DNA of 64,000 nucleotides from Sulfitobacter sp. S190 (GCF_025141935.1 NZ_CP081120.1:2790001-2854000); one strand, 5' to 3'; shown: positions 33,590 through 43,345, counted from the stretch's first letter. The notes: generated by a model from the letters alone, not told the origin. Numbers and translations are program-made.

Positions 33590-34759
33590 TCATGAGCCCA
33601 GGGCAAGCAGCCAGCCTACCCAGCGATCCGCATTGCGCGACACGACAGCGGCGCCGAGCCCTGCTATGATTCCCGACAACAAGAGTAATGTAAGTGTTTC
33701 CGCTGACAACAGCCGCAGGACCATTCCCCGCCGCGCGCCTAATTTTACAGCAGTTGCGATCTCGCGCGCCCGCAAACGGTAGCTGAGGAAAACCGCCAGC
33801 CCGATGGCCGCGAAAGCCGCGATGGCGATGATCATCGTGACCACATCCAGTAATGACTTGATGCGGAATATGCGATCCACCAACCCTTGGATGACGCCTG
33901 CCGGTTCGATCAGCTGCGTCGGGGTGTCAGTGCCCAGATACCGCCCCTTTAGGATGGTCGCCGAGCGCGTGTCATTCGGCACGACGATCACGGCCGATGT
34001 CGGGAAATCATCCTTGCTTCCGTGAAAATGGAAACTTTCGATATTGTCCTGTGTGATGCGCTGGTACTGCACGACGGCGGCATTCGCGACAGTTTCGCTG
34101 CCCGCGGCTACCTCGGCCGCGGTGACGACATCCTCGTGACCGTGACCGATGCCCTGAATAACCCAGGCCGTTTTGATGTCCACAAAGATGGCCTGATCAT
34201 CGGGCGAATTTGTCGGCGCGAGGACACCGACGATCGGCATCTCCAACGGGTAGACACCGTCAAGATCGAACAGGTTTTCCGGCGAAGACACGAGACTGTC
34301 GCCGACCCCTTTTCCAAGCACTTTTGCCACGTCTGCACCGATGATTGCATCACCCAGCACAGACAGGCCGCGCCCGTCGGCAAAACCCAGCCCGCGAAAG
34401 TCGAAATAGTCGAGCGTGGTACCCACGATGCGGAACCCGCCCGACGAGAAGGCCGTATGCACCGGTATCGGTGTGGCAAGCCCGCTGTCCCAGACTGCCT
34501 CGACCTCGCGCATTTCCACCGGATCGGGGCGCTCATCCGAAAAGTAGAGGGCCGCCATGGTCAGGTCGAGTTGCGATCCGCGACTGCCCAGCAGCAGCGG
34601 TGTTGCGTCGCCCCGCGCCACGAGGGCGCGTTCGCTGGTGGACAACAGGATTTGCGTGGCCACCGGCACGAACAGGATCAGGGCTGCGACCAGCGTCATC
34701 ACAAGGCTGCGGCCCCAATGGTACCGCAGATAGGCGAATGCGAGATAAAGCGCGTTCAT
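33590..34759 (-). CDS. FtsX/MacB-type ABC transporter permease
   Basis: A 389-residue membrane protein with the MacB/LolC layout: one N-terminal helix (SLVMTLVAALILFVPVATQILL), a large periplasmic domain (about 40-285) and three C-terminal helices forming the FtsX domain. The periplasmic domain holds two His clusters, GHGHED near residue 203 and FHFHG near residue 243, unusual for lipoprotein or peptide exporters and suggestive of metal contact. Its start overlaps the ATPase stop by 4 bp. Vibrio Zrg-type zinc systems also use a LolD/FtsX pair, from memory, which is the closest parallel known to me. Confidence 0.85.
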   Translation of the reverse strand: MNALYLAFAYLRYHWGRSLVMTLVAALILFVPVATQILLSTSERALVARGDATPLLLGSRGSQLDLTMAALYFSDERPDPVEMREVEAVWDSGLATPIPVHTAFSSGGFRIVGTTLDYFDFRGLGFADGRGLSVLGDAIIGADVAKVLGKGVGDSLVSSPENLFDLDGVYPLEMPIVGVLAPTNSPDDQAIFVDIKTAWVIQGIGHGHEDVVTAAEVAAGSETVANAAVVQYQRITQDNIESFHFHGSKDDFPTSAVIVVPNDTRSATILKGRYLGTDTPTQLIEPAGVIQGLVDRIFRIKSLLDVVTMIIAIAAFAAIGLAVFLSYRLRAREIATAVKLGARRGMVLRLLSAETLTLLLLSGIIAGLGAAVVSRNADRWVGWLLALGS

Positions 34760-35424
34760 GTCCCGGCACTTTCGCGGAATTGGGCAAAGTCCAGCACCCG
34801 CTCGAAACGCGGCAGCAGTTCGTGGTCATGGGTCACGGCAAGCACGGCGGCCCCCGCTTCTGACGCCTGCGCAAACAGCAGGTCAAGAATGCGCGCCTTG
34901 CTGTCGGGATCCAGATTGCCGGTTGCCTCGTCCGACAGGATCAGTTTGGGCCGGGTGACCAGCGCCCGGCAGATCGCGACCCGCTGCTGTTCACCTTGAC
35001 TGAGAGCCGTGGGGTGGCGGTCCAGCTTGTCACCAATACCGCAGGATGCGGCCAACGCCTCTGCCCGCTCGCGCGCTGCGGCGTCAAGTGTCAGGGCGGG
35101 CGTAATCCGGTAGGGGTAGAGAATATTCTGCCGTGCGGACAGGTAGTCGAGCAACGCGAAATCCTGAAAAACGAAACCGATCGTGCTCGCCCGAAAGCGG
35201 CGACGTTGCACATCCGTCAGGGCCGCAACATCGGTACCGGCCACATCGATGCGGCCTGCTTCTGGCGTCAGGATACCCGCGATCAGGTTCAGGAGCGTTG
35301 TCTTGCCGCTGCCGCTTTGTCCGACTATGGCGACACGTTCCTGCGGGCCCAGAGTGAACGCCGGAACATTCAGTCCAAACCCAGTGCCGCTGTAGCGGAA
35401 AGTGAGGTTCTCGATGGAGACCAT
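34756..35424 (-). CDS. LolD/MacB-type ABC transporter ATP-binding protein
   Basis: A 222-residue single-cassette ATPase. Walker A is VGQSGSGKTTLLNLIAG (about 34-50), the Q-loop is FVFQDFALLD, the signature [15 protein letters not shown], Walker B LILSDEATGNLDPDS, and the H-loop AVTHDHELL. The start ATG 35424 shares one base with the preceding stop (TGATG). It would power the FtsX-type permease encoded next. Signature and length fit the LolD family, but there is no LolC/E pair or LolA here. Confidence 0.9.
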   Translation of the reverse strand: MVSIENLTFRYSGTGFGLNVPAFTLGPQERVAIVGQSGSGKTTLLNLIAGILTPEAGRIDVAGTDVAALTDVQRRRFRASTIGFVFQDFALLDYLSARQNILYPYRITPALTLDAAARERAEALAASCGIGDKLDRHPTALSQGEQQRVAICRALVTRPKLILSDEATGNLDPDSKARILDLLFAQASEAGAAVLAVTHDHELLPRFERVLDFAQFRESAGT

Positions 35425-36002
35425 CAATTCGTTTGCGGGGCAGGAAAGGTCTCGCCCGCCGTGTCCCGATTGACGTCCAGCAAAGCGAAATCGGTGATGC
35501 GCCACGCGCCCTCCACAGGGGCGACAGACAATTCGGCGCTGTATGTATTGCCGCGAACGTGCAGGTGTTCCGCGTGTCCGACCGTGCCAATCACTTGCCA
35601 GGATGCGTCGATGGCCAAAGTTGCCCCTTCACGGGCGATCTGGGTGTTCAACAGCTTGATCTCGTGGATGGTCTGGTCCGCCTCTTCCAGACCGCCGCCC
35701 GCCATCGCCCCCACCCTTTCGAGATACAGGTACTCGAGCGCATCTCCGTGGGTGACGCTGGCCAATGTATCGTAAATGCCATCTTCCTGCGTTTGCCCGA
35801 AAGCGTCGTAGACGACCAACAGCAGGGCGGGCGTCAGGCTCCAGAACTCCGTGAGCGCCTGATCGACTGTCAACGGCTCAAGGCCGGGTGCCGTGAACGC
35901 GTCGGTTTCCGACACTCCTTCTTGCGATGGCATGAAGAAGACTGCAGCCAGCAGTGCGGCGCAACCGACGGCAATGCCAGCAAGGATCGGAGTGCGGTTC
36001 AT
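35424..36002 (-). CDS. Membrane-anchored periplasmic protein, first gene of the putative metal operon
   Basis: A 192-residue protein with an N-terminal hydrophobic segment (ILAGIAVGCAALLAAVFFM) and a periplasmic domain. A His cluster HAEHLH at residues 143-148 lies in a predicted beta-rich C-terminal part (WQVIGTVGHAEHLHVRGNTY). No named family is recognised. ATG 36002 directly follows a TTG that could also be a start. It is the promoter-proximal gene of a six-gene operon, in front of the ATPase gene. Confidence 0.65.
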   Translation of the reverse strand: MNRTPILAGIAVGCAALLAAVFFMPSQEGVSETDAFTAPGLEPLTVDQALTEFWSLTPALLLVVYDAFGQTQEDGIYDTLASVTHGDALEYLYLERVGAMAGGGLEEADQTIHEIKLLNTQIAREGATLAIDASWQVIGTVGHAEHLHVRGNTYSAELSVAPVEGAWRITDFALLDVNRDTAGETFPAPQTN

Positions 36003-36094
36003 CAACGAAATTATCCAGGTGCGACGGTTCTACGTCGCCAAACTTGTTACAGGCTGGCACGGACTTCAAGGGGCGACTGTGCCGCTTCGGATAC

Positions 36095-36110
36095 GAAACC
36101 TCTCGGTTTC
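36095..36110. promoter_or_regulatory. Inverted repeat upstream of the putative metal operon
   Basis: GAAACC-TCTC-GGTTTC has perfect 6-bp arms, 93 bp upstream of the first gene of the LolD/FtsX operon and about 100 bp past the rhaK stop. It might be an operator or an mRNA hairpin. It does not match a Zur box that I can recall with certainty. Apart from a doubtful 32-codon frame, the 206-bp gap 36003-36208 shows nothing else. Confidence 0.3.
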
Positions 36111-36208
36111 ATGATGACGGGCGCACAATGCAACGCACGCTGGACAAAACGATGCTGTCCAACGATTTCCTTGCGGGGTTCAAATATCTGCAGGTGCTTG
36201 ACCGTCGG

Positions 36209-37582
36209 CTAGCCCGTCGCCTCTGATCGCCAGAGCGCTGCGTATCTTTGCAGTTTTGCAGGGTCGTAAGCGGAACGCGCCGGAACAGGCTTTGCCAGTT
36301 TCGCCTCACGCTCGAACAACAATGCAGCGCCTATGCTGGTGCCCGTTGCGGCTTCGCTGGTCAGGACGTCGCGTCCGGTTGTTGCTGCGAGCATCGCGAC
36401 GAATTCGGCATTTCGGGCGAAAGGCCCTTCGACAATCGTGGGGCCCCGAGCGCCCGTAAGCCTCAGACAGGTGTCGGTCATCAAGGCAAGATAGAACGAC
36501 ACTGCTGCAGACCGCGCGCCGCTGCCGACCTCCGGCTCGGTCGGTGTCCAGCGCATGTTCTGTCCGGCAAAAGGGCCTGTTTGCGGTTCGACGGCGGGCA
36601 GAAGCCTGATGCCCGCGTCCAGAACGCGCATGACGTCCTCTCCACTCGGCAATGTCTCGTGACCACGTTGAGCAAGCTCGTATTCGCGCCCGCCCATAAA
36701 GCGCGCGCTGGGTACGGGGTCGCCGCGGGCATCGACATTCATCAAGGTGTCGCGCTGCGGATCAAGGGCGACGTCTTTGCCGCCCACGGACATGGTCACG
36801 ACCCACGTGCCGGTCGAAACCACCGAAAACGCCCCCTCCTGCGTGAGCAAATGGGGGTAGAGCGATGCGTTGGAATCGTGAATGCCAACGCTGACCTGCG
36901 TATCAAGGGGAAGACCAGTTTGGCCGGAAATTTCGGGGCGGATCGTCCCGAGAATATCCGTGGGCTTGCGCACCGGCGCGATCTTGTCCGCGATACCAAG
37001 CTGCGCGGGCAAATCGGAGAAGCGCGCGGCGCGGGGCACCCAGAGATCCGTATGGCACCCGAGCGAGGTCACGTCCGTCGCGGTCGTGCCTGTCAGGCGA
37101 TGGCCCCAATACTGCGGGTAGGTCACGATCTGTGCGGTGCGTTCGCGCAGGCTCGGGTCCTGTGCGAACATCCAGTGCAATTGCGCGCCTACGTTCAGAC
37201 CGCCAGCAAGTGTCGGTGATCCGGTTTCCGGAAAATCGGGCTTGAGAACCGCGTAATCCGCGACCGTCTCGGCCGAATACATATGCTCGTAATCCAGTAT
37301 GGGCGCTGCTAGCTGTCCGTCACCGGTGAGCAAAGCGGCGCAGGCACCGTGGGTGGTGACCGAGATCGCGTCGATGCGGTGCTCCTTGTGAAAGCGGTTG
37401 AGGGCATCAAGAAGGAACGCCCAGTGCCCCTCCACATCGAAGTGGGGCCATGGCCCGTCCGTCTGGACGGTGTTCGGGCGGGTCAGTACGGCCACTTCCG
37501 TGAGATTTGGCAGGTCCACAAGCGCCAGCTTGGCGTTGGTTTTGCCGATGTCGATCACGGCGATGTGGCGCAGGGCTTTCAT
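36209..37582 (-). CDS. rhaK: Rhamnose-locus sugar kinase, FGGY family (RhaK)
   Basis: A 457-residue FGGY carbohydrate kinase. The phosphate-1 motif is [17 protein letters not shown] (residues 7-23). [17 protein letters not shown] and [11 protein letters not shown] mark the second half, and the [10 protein letters not shown] adenosine motif is near 425. In Rhizobium leguminosarum RhaK phosphorylates in the rhamnose pathway and is also needed for activity of the RhaSTPQ importer. It ends the rha minus-strand operon and overlaps rhaU by 4 bp. Confidence 0.88.
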   Translation of the reverse strand: MKALRHIAVIDIGKTNAKLALVDLPNLTEVAVLTRPNTVQTDGPWPHFDVEGHWAFLLDALNRFHKEHRIDAISVTTHGACAALLTGDGQLAAPILDYEHMYSAETVADYAVLKPDFPETGSPTLAGGLNVGAQLHWMFAQDPSLRERTAQIVTYPQYWGHRLTGTTATDVTSLGCHTDLWVPRAARFSDLPAQLGIADKIAPVRKPTDILGTIRPEISGQTGLPLDTQVSVGIHDSNASLYPHLLTQEGAFSVVSTGTWVVTMSVGGKDVALDPQRDTLMNVDARGDPVPSARFMGGREYELAQRGHETLPSGEDVMRVLDAGIRLLPAVEPQTGPFAGQNMRWTPTEPEVGSGARSAAVSFYLALMTDTCLRLTGARGPTIVEGPFARNAEFVAMLAATTGRDVLTSEAATGTSIGAALLFEREAKLAKPVPARSAYDPAKLQRYAALWRSEATG

Positions 37583-37896
37583 GGCATGTGGAACAATCGC
37601 TCAAGTGGCACGGCCACGGGTGCATTGTCTGGACCGGTTTCCATGATGTCGGCCATGTGGGCCCACCATTCCTGCATGACCGGATGGTTGGGCAGATCAT
37701 CCATCGTATGATCCGCAGACCGCGTCAGAACACCGATCAGAAGGTTGGTTTCAGGGTCGAGATGAATGGAGTAGTCACTGATCCCTGCGTCGTGCAGCAG
37801 ATCAACCAGCGCGGGCCAGATCGCATCGTGGCGGCGGGCGTACTCGGCCTCCATTGCGGGGTTCAGACGCATGCGAAAGACGTAGCGTTCGGTCAT
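37579..37896 (-). CDS. rhaU: L-rhamnose mutarotase
   Basis: A 105-residue protein that interconverts alpha and beta anomers of L-rhamnose. Motifs of the RhaM/RhaU family are clear: [22 protein letters not shown] with the catalytic-region His23, [16 protein letters not shown], and the C-terminal [12 protein letters not shown] 37896 overlaps the permease stop by 4 bp. The name follows the Rhizobium operon nomenclature; the E. coli equivalent is rhaM. Confidence 0.93.
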   Translation of the reverse strand: MTERYVFRMRLNPAMEAEYARRHDAIWPALVDLLHDAGISDYSIHLDPETNLLIGVLTRSADHTMDDLPNHPVMQEWWAHMADIMETGPDNAPVAVPLERLFHMP

Positions 37897-38897
37897 GTTC
37901 CCCTCCGTGCGGCGATCATGGCCCACAGGCGTGGCAAGGCGATGACCCCGATCAGCAAAAGACCGATGAAGATCGACATGACGATACCCGGCACGTTCAA
38001 CAGGCCAAGCCCGAAGGTGACAAGCCCCATGACAAAAGCCGCGATCACCACACCGGGGATCGACCCGGATCCACCGAGGATATTGACGCCACCAAGGACG
38101 ACCATGGTTACCACTTCGAGTTCCATCCCGGTTGCGATACTGGGGCGGGTCGAACCAAGGCGCGACGTCAGGCAAACGGCGGCCACGCCCGACATCAGAC
38201 CGGTAAGCAGGAACAGGATGAACTTGACCCTCTGCACCCTGATTCCACTGAAAAGAGCGCCGGTTGGATTATTGCCAATCGCAAAGACTGCCCGGCCGAA
38301 GTTGGTTTTGTGCAGCAACACGCCGTAGATGATGGCGATGACGACGAAGAGCAGCATCTCGACCGTGAACACCCAGTAAATGTAGCCCTGACCAAACCAC
38401 GAAAAGCTGGCCGGATATCCGCGGAACGCATCGTCGCCGAGGATGATAAAGCTGATGCCGCGAAACAGGCTCATGGTGCCGATGGTGACAACGATAGACG
38501 GCAAGCCGAGGACCGTGACAAAAAACGCGTTGAACGCACCGCACAACAGGCCCACGGCAAGCCCGATCACCACCAGTTCAGGCGTGCCGGCCCCGTATTG
38601 CAACGCCAGCCCCATCGCGGTGCTGGCAAGCGCGATGATCGAGGCAACCGAAAGATCGATCTCCCCCGAAATGATCAGCAGCGCCATGGCAAAGGCGATC
38701 ATGGCTTTCTCGGTGAAATTGAACGTCGCGTCGCTCAGGTTCCAGGCGTTCAGGAAATAGGGTGAAGCGAAACTATTGATGACGAAGATCGCAATCGCCA
38801 CGGCGAGCAGCAGCGCTTCCCAACTGCGCAGCGTACGATAGACGCCGCTGTTGAGGCGATCGGGCACATTGCGGGATTGAGCACTGGTGTCGGTCAT
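37893..38897 (-). CDS. rhaQ: Rhamnose ABC transporter permease
   Basis: A 334-residue monosaccharide ABC permease of the RbsC/AraH type with about eight to ten helices. The family segment [21 protein letters not shown] at about residues 72-92 and the EAA-like loop [19 protein letters not shown] are visible. It pairs with the adjacent rhaP product, with 4-bp overlaps on both sides. Confidence 0.9.
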   Translation of the reverse strand: MTDTSAQSRNVPDRLNSGVYRTLRSWEALLLAVAIAIFVINSFASPYFLNAWNLSDATFNFTEKAMIAFAMALLIISGEIDLSVASIIALASTAMGLALQYGAGTPELVVIGLAVGLLCGAFNAFFVTVLGLPSIVVTIGTMSLFRGISFIILGDDAFRGYPASFSWFGQGYIYWVFTVEMLLFVVIAIIYGVLLHKTNFGRAVFAIGNNPTGALFSGIRVQRVKFILFLLTGLMSGVAAVCLTSRLGSTRPSIATGMELEVVTMVVLGGVNILGGSGSIPGVVIAAFVMGLVTFGLGLLNVPGIVMSIFIGLLLIGVIALPRLWAMIAARRGT

Positions 38898-39886
38898 GGC
38901 GCGCCTTCCGTCGATGTCTCGGCTGATTTGAGGATGATCCGGCCTTTGGTGCGTCCTGCGCGGGCGTTGAAGGCGACGGCAATCAGGATCGCGCTGCCGG
39001 AGATTGCCAATTGCCAGAAGGGCGAGATGTTGACCACAGGCAGCGCGTTTTTCACCACCCCGAGAAAGATCGCACCCAGCACCGCGCCGCCCACCGTCCC
39101 GACACCACCCGCAATCGAAATCCCCCCGATGACGCAGGCGGCAACGACTTCAAGCTCGAACCCGCCGGCGATATCGACATAGGCCACCGCGAAACGCGAC
39201 ACCCAGAGGTAACCGGTAAGACCTGCCAGCGCACCCGAGATCACAAAGGCCGCGAACTGCGTCTTTCCGACGTTGATGCCCGTGTAAACGGCGGCATGGG
39301 GATTGCCCCCTACCGCAAAGATCGACCTGCCCAAAGGCGTGCGCGACATCATGACCGCAAAGCCGATGACGCAAACGATGGCGATCCATGACAGAACCGG
39401 CAGACCGAGAATTTCGGCACGGGGAAACCCCGTGAAAGCAGGCGACATTTCATGCGAGTTCACCCATTTCCCATCCGAGATCAGAAAGATAATGCCCCGG
39501 AAAATGGTCATGGTGCCAAGGGTGACCACGATCGGCGGGATCGCCAGTTTCCAGACAAGGATGCCATTTATCGCCCCCATGACCGCACCCATTGATAGGG
39601 CGATCACGATAATTACCGGGATCGGCAGACCCGGCATCGCGACATTGATCATGGCCACCGCCATGCCCGTCAGCGCCAGATTGGCCGCCACCGACAGATC
39701 AATGCAGCGTGTCAGGATCACCACCATCTGACCCAGCGCAAGGATGATCAGCGGTGCGGTGTCGTTAAAGACATTCGCCAGATTGGAGGGGGCCACGAAC
39801 CCCGAAAACCGCGATGCAATCAGGACAATCAGCACCAGAATGGCGGCGGCAAGGATGGTTTCGCGGACAGGGATAAGGCGGGTCAT
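38894..39886 (-). CDS. rhaP: Rhamnose ABC transporter permease
   Basis: A 330-residue permease paralogous to RhaQ. QMVVILTRCIDLSVAANLALTGMAVAM (about 53-79) is the equivalent conserved region, and GNPHAAVYTGINVGKTQFAAFV the cytoplasmic coupling loop. The start overlaps the end of rhaT by 4 bp, which links ATPase and permease translation. Confidence 0.9.
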   Translation of the reverse strand: MTRLIPVRETILAAAILVLIVLIASRFSGFVAPSNLANVFNDTAPLIILALGQMVVILTRCIDLSVAANLALTGMAVAMINVAMPGLPIPVIIVIALSMGAVMGAINGILVWKLAIPPIVVTLGTMTIFRGIIFLISDGKWVNSHEMSPAFTGFPRAEILGLPVLSWIAIVCVIGFAVMMSRTPLGRSIFAVGGNPHAAVYTGINVGKTQFAAFVISGALAGLTGYLWVSRFAVAYVDIAGGFELEVVAACVIGGISIAGGVGTVGGAVLGAIFLGVVKNALPVVNISPFWQLAISGSAILIAVAFNARAGRTKGRIILKSAETSTEGAP

Positions 39887-41427
39887 GCCGGGACACTTTC
39901 AGCCGGTGCAGAGATGCCTGCGGCGTGCCGGACAAGTGTTTCCGGGGTAAGCGCGTCTCCTGCCAGTTCTGCGGCGATGCGTCCGTCCCGCATGACGATC
40001 ACACGATCGGACATGCCGATGACTTCGGGGATTTCCGAGCTGACCATGATCACGCTGAGGCCCTGTGCAGCCAGTTCGGCCATGAATTCGTGAACCGCTG
40101 CCTTTGACCCGATATCGATGCCTTTCGTCGGCTCATCCAGAATGATGACCTGCGGCTGGGTCGCGAGCCATTTGGCGATGACAACCTTTTGCTGGTTGCC
40201 CCCTGACAGATTGCCCACGTCCTGATCTAGCGACGCGGCGCGCAAATCCAATCGCTCGGCGTATTCCCGTGCCAGTTTGAATTCTTCGGCCAAGCGCAGA
40301 AAGCCGCGCTGCGACGTGCGGCCAAGCGACGGCAGGGTAATGTTCTGGAAAATCGGCAATCCGATGATTGCCCCCTGTTTGCCGCGGTCTTCCGGGACAT
40401 AGACGATACCGTTGTTCACGGCATCGGCAGGCGAGCGGATGATGCGGATATCGCCGTTGATCTTGGTGACGCCCTTGCTCGGTCTGGTGATGCCAAAGAG
40501 CGCCTGCATGAACTCGGAACGCCCCGCCCCGACAAGCCCGTAGAAGCCAAGGATCTCGCCGCGTTTGAGGGTGAAGCCGATGTCAGCGAATTCGGTGGGA
40601 TGATCGTAGCCGACGACTTGCAGCACGTCCTCCCCCACGGCCGTATTCCGGTCGGGAAAGATATGATCGACGGCGCGACCCACCATCATTTTGACCAGCG
40701 CATCCTCGTCGATGTCCGCGATCAACCCGTCGCCCACGAAGGCACCGTCGCGAAAGACGGTGTAGCGATCGGCAATCCGGAAAATCTCGTCGAACTTGTG
40801 ACTGATGAACAGGATCGCTTTGCCTTGGGCTTTCAAGGTTTCGACCAGTTCGTACAGCTCTTCGATTTCCTTGTGCGACAGGGCGGCGGTGGGTTCGTCC
40901 ATGATGACCACACGCGCGTCGACGGACAAGGCCCGCGCGATGGCGACAAGGTGTTTGTTGGCAATGCCAAGCTCGCGCAACTGGGTGTAAGAGCTGAACG
41001 GCGCGCCGATCTCTTGCAGCAAGGTTGTCGCGTTGCGGTGCATTTCGGCTTTGTCTATCAGGCCGAACCGCGTACGCGGCGCATGACCGATATAGATGTT
41101 TTCGGCGACGGAAAGTTCGTCAAAGAGAACGGTTTCCTGATGGATCGCCGTGATGCCAGCGTCGGCAGCGTCATTGGGATTGGAAAACGTTACAGGATCG
41201 CCATCGATGCGGATCGTCCCCCCATCGGGAAAGTAGATGCCGGTAAGGATCTTGACGGTGGTGGATTTGCCCGCCCCGTTTTCCCCGACGAGGGCGGTGA
41301 CCTGACCGGGGTAAAGGTCGAGTTTCACCTCGTCCAATGCCTTCACTCCGGGGAAGGTCTTGGTGATCATGTCCATGGAAACGACCGGGGACACGAGCGG
41401 CGAATTTGGCGCGATCTGCGTCGTCAT
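39883..41427 (-). CDS. rhaT: Rhamnose ABC transporter ATP-binding protein
   Basis: A 514-residue double-cassette sugar ATPase. The first cassette has Walker A VGENGAGKST near residue 45, a signature-like LGIANKHLVAIARAL and Walker B VVIMDEPTAAL. The second has a degenerate P-loop (YGLVGAGRSEF) and the signature LSGGNQQKVVIAKWL. ATG 41427 was chosen for its GAGG ribosome-binding site; three upstream in-frame ATGs lie in the stem-loop leader after rhaS. The name follows R. leguminosarum rhaT and is unrelated to the E. coli H+ symporter RhaT. Confidence 0.92.
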   Translation of the reverse strand: MTTQIAPNSPLVSPVVSMDMITKTFPGVKALDEVKLDLYPGQVTALVGENGAGKSTTVKILTGIYFPDGGTIRIDGDPVTFSNPNDAADAGITAIHQETVLFDELSVAENIYIGHAPRTRFGLIDKAEMHRNATTLLQEIGAPFSSYTQLRELGIANKHLVAIARALSVDARVVIMDEPTAALSHKEIEELYELVETLKAQGKAILFISHKFDEIFRIADRYTVFRDGAFVGDGLIADIDEDALVKMMVGRAVDHIFPDRNTAVGEDVLQVVGYDHPTEFADIGFTLKRGEILGFYGLVGAGRSEFMQALFGITRPSKGVTKINGDIRIIRSPADAVNNGIVYVPEDRGKQGAIIGLPIFQNITLPSLGRTSQRGFLRLAEEFKLAREYAERLDLRAASLDQDVGNLSGGNQQKVVIAKWLATQPQVIILDEPTKGIDIGSKAAVHEFMAELAAQGLSVIMVSSEIPEVIGMSDRVIVMRDGRIAAELAGDALTPETLVRHAAGISAPAESVPA

Positions 41428-41454
41428 TCGGAACCTCATCTGGAGTGGGGACAT

Positions 41455-41485
41455 GTCCGGCCCGGCGCAACTGAGCACGCCGGAC
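41455..41485 (-). other. Intercistronic stem-loop between rhaS and rhaT
   Basis: GTCCGGC (41455-41461) and GCCGGAC (41479-41485) are perfect 7-bp arms around a 17-base loop, in the gap between the binding-protein and ATPase genes. Such hairpins commonly protect the upstream mRNA and reduce read-through, giving more binding protein than ATPase. There is no T-run, so full termination is unlikely. Confidence 0.5.
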
Positions 41486-41501
41486 CATTCAGGGAGGTGG
41501 T

Positions 41502-42494
41502 TTAGAAGATCGACTTGAACTGGTCGATGTTGCTGGCGTCGTAGACGAACGGATCGGCCATCGCGCCTTCGTTGTTTTCATCCAGCGTCAGGCTGCCCAT
41601 GCGGCCCATCGGGATTTCTGCGCCAGGTTCGGCTTCAGCACCGTTCTTGCTCAACTCATAGGCCAGCATTGTGGCAGAGTAGCCCAGATCAATCGGGTTC
41701 CAGATTGCAAATGACTTGGATGCGCCGGATTCGATGGCACCGGCCATTTCGGACGGCAGACCAAGCCCCGTGACGTTCACTTCGCCGACCTTGCCCGCGT
41801 CGACAACGGCTTGGGCCGCAGCGACGATACCGACGGACGTCGGTGCAATGATTGCATCCAGATCGGGATAGGACTGCATCAGACCGGTGGCCTCACGGTA
41901 GGATTTATCTGCAAGATCATCGCCGTAAACAGTGGCGACGACGTTGATGCCCTCGTAGTTGCCCAGAACCTTGTTCATTTCTTCCATCCAGATGTTCTGG
42001 TTGGTCGAGGTCGTGGTCGCCGATAGCAGCGCCACTTCACCGCCATCCGGCAGATGATCGGCCGCCAGCTTGATGATCATGTTGCCGATCAGAGAATTCG
42101 ACGACGGGTTCAGGTGCAGCTGGCGCCCCTCCGGTGCCACGCCGGAATCCCAGCTAATCACCGTGATGCCACGCTGCATGGCGCGCTGAAGCGCAGGCAC
42201 CAACGCGTCAGTGTCGTTGGCAGAAATCGCAATGGCATCGACCTGCTGGGCGATAAGCGCGTTGATGACTTCGATCTGGCCTTCTGCGGTGGTGTCGGTC
42301 GGACCGGTATAGATAATCTCGACATCGCCGAGTTCTGCGGCGGCTTCTTCGGCGCCTTGTGCGGCCGCTTCAAAAAATCCGATGCCCAGTGCTTTGACGA
42401 CGACGGCAATACGCACGTCTTCTGCGAAGGCCGGTGTGCCCAGCATAGCGCCGGCGAGCGCAACGGATGTTGCTAGTTTTTTCAGTACACTCAT
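41502..42494 (-). CDS. rhaS: Rhamnose ABC transporter substrate-binding protein
   Basis: A 330-residue periplasmic sugar-binding protein of the RbsB type. The signal peptide MSVLKKLATSVALAGAMLGTPAFA is followed by a mature start EDVRIAVVVKALG. ATG 42494 has a strong AGGGAGGAAACC leader. Conserved features include the hinge-region ISANDTDALVPALQRAMQRGITVISWDSG. It delivers L-rhamnose to RhaPQT. Gene name follows the Rhizobium system; E. coli rhaS is an unrelated regulator. Confidence 0.92.
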   Translation of the reverse strand: MSVLKKLATSVALAGAMLGTPAFAEDVRIAVVVKALGIGFFEAAAQGAEEAAAELGDVEIIYTGPTDTTAEGQIEVINALIAQQVDAIAISANDTDALVPALQRAMQRGITVISWDSGVAPEGRQLHLNPSSNSLIGNMIIKLAADHLPDGGEVALLSATTTSTNQNIWMEEMNKVLGNYEGINVVATVYGDDLADKSYREATGLMQSYPDLDAIIAPTSVGIVAAAQAVVDAGKVGEVNVTGLGLPSEMAGAIESGASKSFAIWNPIDLGYSATMLAYELSKNGAEAEPGAEIPMGRMGSLTLDENNEGAMADPFVYDASNIDQFKSIF

Positions 42495-42519
42495 GGTTTC
42501 CTCCCTGGAGTGGTTTCTT

Positions 42520-43332
42520 TCAGGCTGGCAGCGTCGCCACCTCCTCTTTGTGCGCGGCACCCGAAGGCACCACGATCAATGTCACATCCGCCGCGTCCAG
42601 CATGGCCGCCGTGCGGTCCTCAAGTCGGTCGTCGGTGATGATTGTGTCGATCCGGTCAAGCGGGCAAAGCACAAGGCTTGAGCGGTTTTCGAATTTCGAG
42701 CTGTCCACGAGGACGATCAGTTCTTCCGCCTGCCCGATCAGCTTTTGCTCGGCCTGCACCAGCAGCGGGTCTTGCTCCATCAGGCCGAGAGGCCCGATGC
42801 CCGCCGCCCCCATGAACATCCGCTTGGCGTAGAAATTGCGGGTCACATCATTATCGAAAGGCGACAGGATGATGTTTTGCTCACGGTAGATTATGCCACC
42901 CGACAGCATCACGGTGTTTGTGGTGTTCTTGAGCAGGTGCTCTGCGATCGGGAACGAGTTCGTGAACACCTGCAACCGCCGCGACGCCAACGGATGCACC
43001 ATCTGGAATGTCGTCGTGCCGCCATTGATGATGATCGGTTCACCGTCTTCGCACAGATCGACGGCGGCAGCCGCAATCGCCTGCTTTTCCGTGATGTTCA
43101 TGGTTTCGTTGACCGAAAAAGGGCGCCCGGACAGCCCGACAAATGGCGTCGCAGCGAGTGCTTCGGCCCCACCTCGCACCCGGCGCAGACGCTTTTGGTC
43201 GTCCAATGTGTTGATGTCACGACGCACAGTCGCCTCGGACGCGCCGGTCAAAGCGCAGAGATCCGCAACGGTGACCAGCGAACGGTCCTGAACGGCGGAT
43301 AAGATAACGCGGTGTCTGTCTTTCTCGTGCAT
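42520..43332 (-). CDS. rhaR: DeoR-family regulator of the rhamnose locus
   Basis: A 270-residue DeoR-type regulator. The N-terminal HTH (SLVTVADLCALTGASEATVRRDINTLDD, about 18-45) is followed by RLRRVRGGAEAL and an effector domain with NGGTTTFQMVHPL and VLVDSSKFENRSS, the usual sugar-phosphate site. It is the first gene of the minus-strand operon and faces rhaDE across a repeat-rich promoter, so autoregulation and control of both operons is likely. In R. leguminosarum rhaR is a negative regulator. Confidence 0.9.
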   Translation of the reverse strand: MHEKDRHRVILSAVQDRSLVTVADLCALTGASEATVRRDINTLDDQKRLRRVRGGAEALAATPFVGLSGRPFSVNETMNITEKQAIAAAAVDLCEDGEPIIINGGTTTFQMVHPLASRRLQVFTNSFPIAEHLLKNTTNTVMLSGGIIYREQNIILSPFDNDVTRNFYAKRMFMGAAGIGPLGLMEQDPLLVQAEQKLIGQAEELIVLVDSSKFENRSSLVLCPLDRIDTIITDDRLEDRTAAMLDAADVTLIVVPSGAAHKEEVATLPA

Positions 43333-43345
43333 CGGATGCCCTTTC

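Noticed and set aside
36128..36226. 32-codon plus-strand frame in the gap between rhaK and the metal operon
   Set aside because: No convincing ribosome-binding site, no family and its end overlaps rhaK. It was kept only as a possible remnant.
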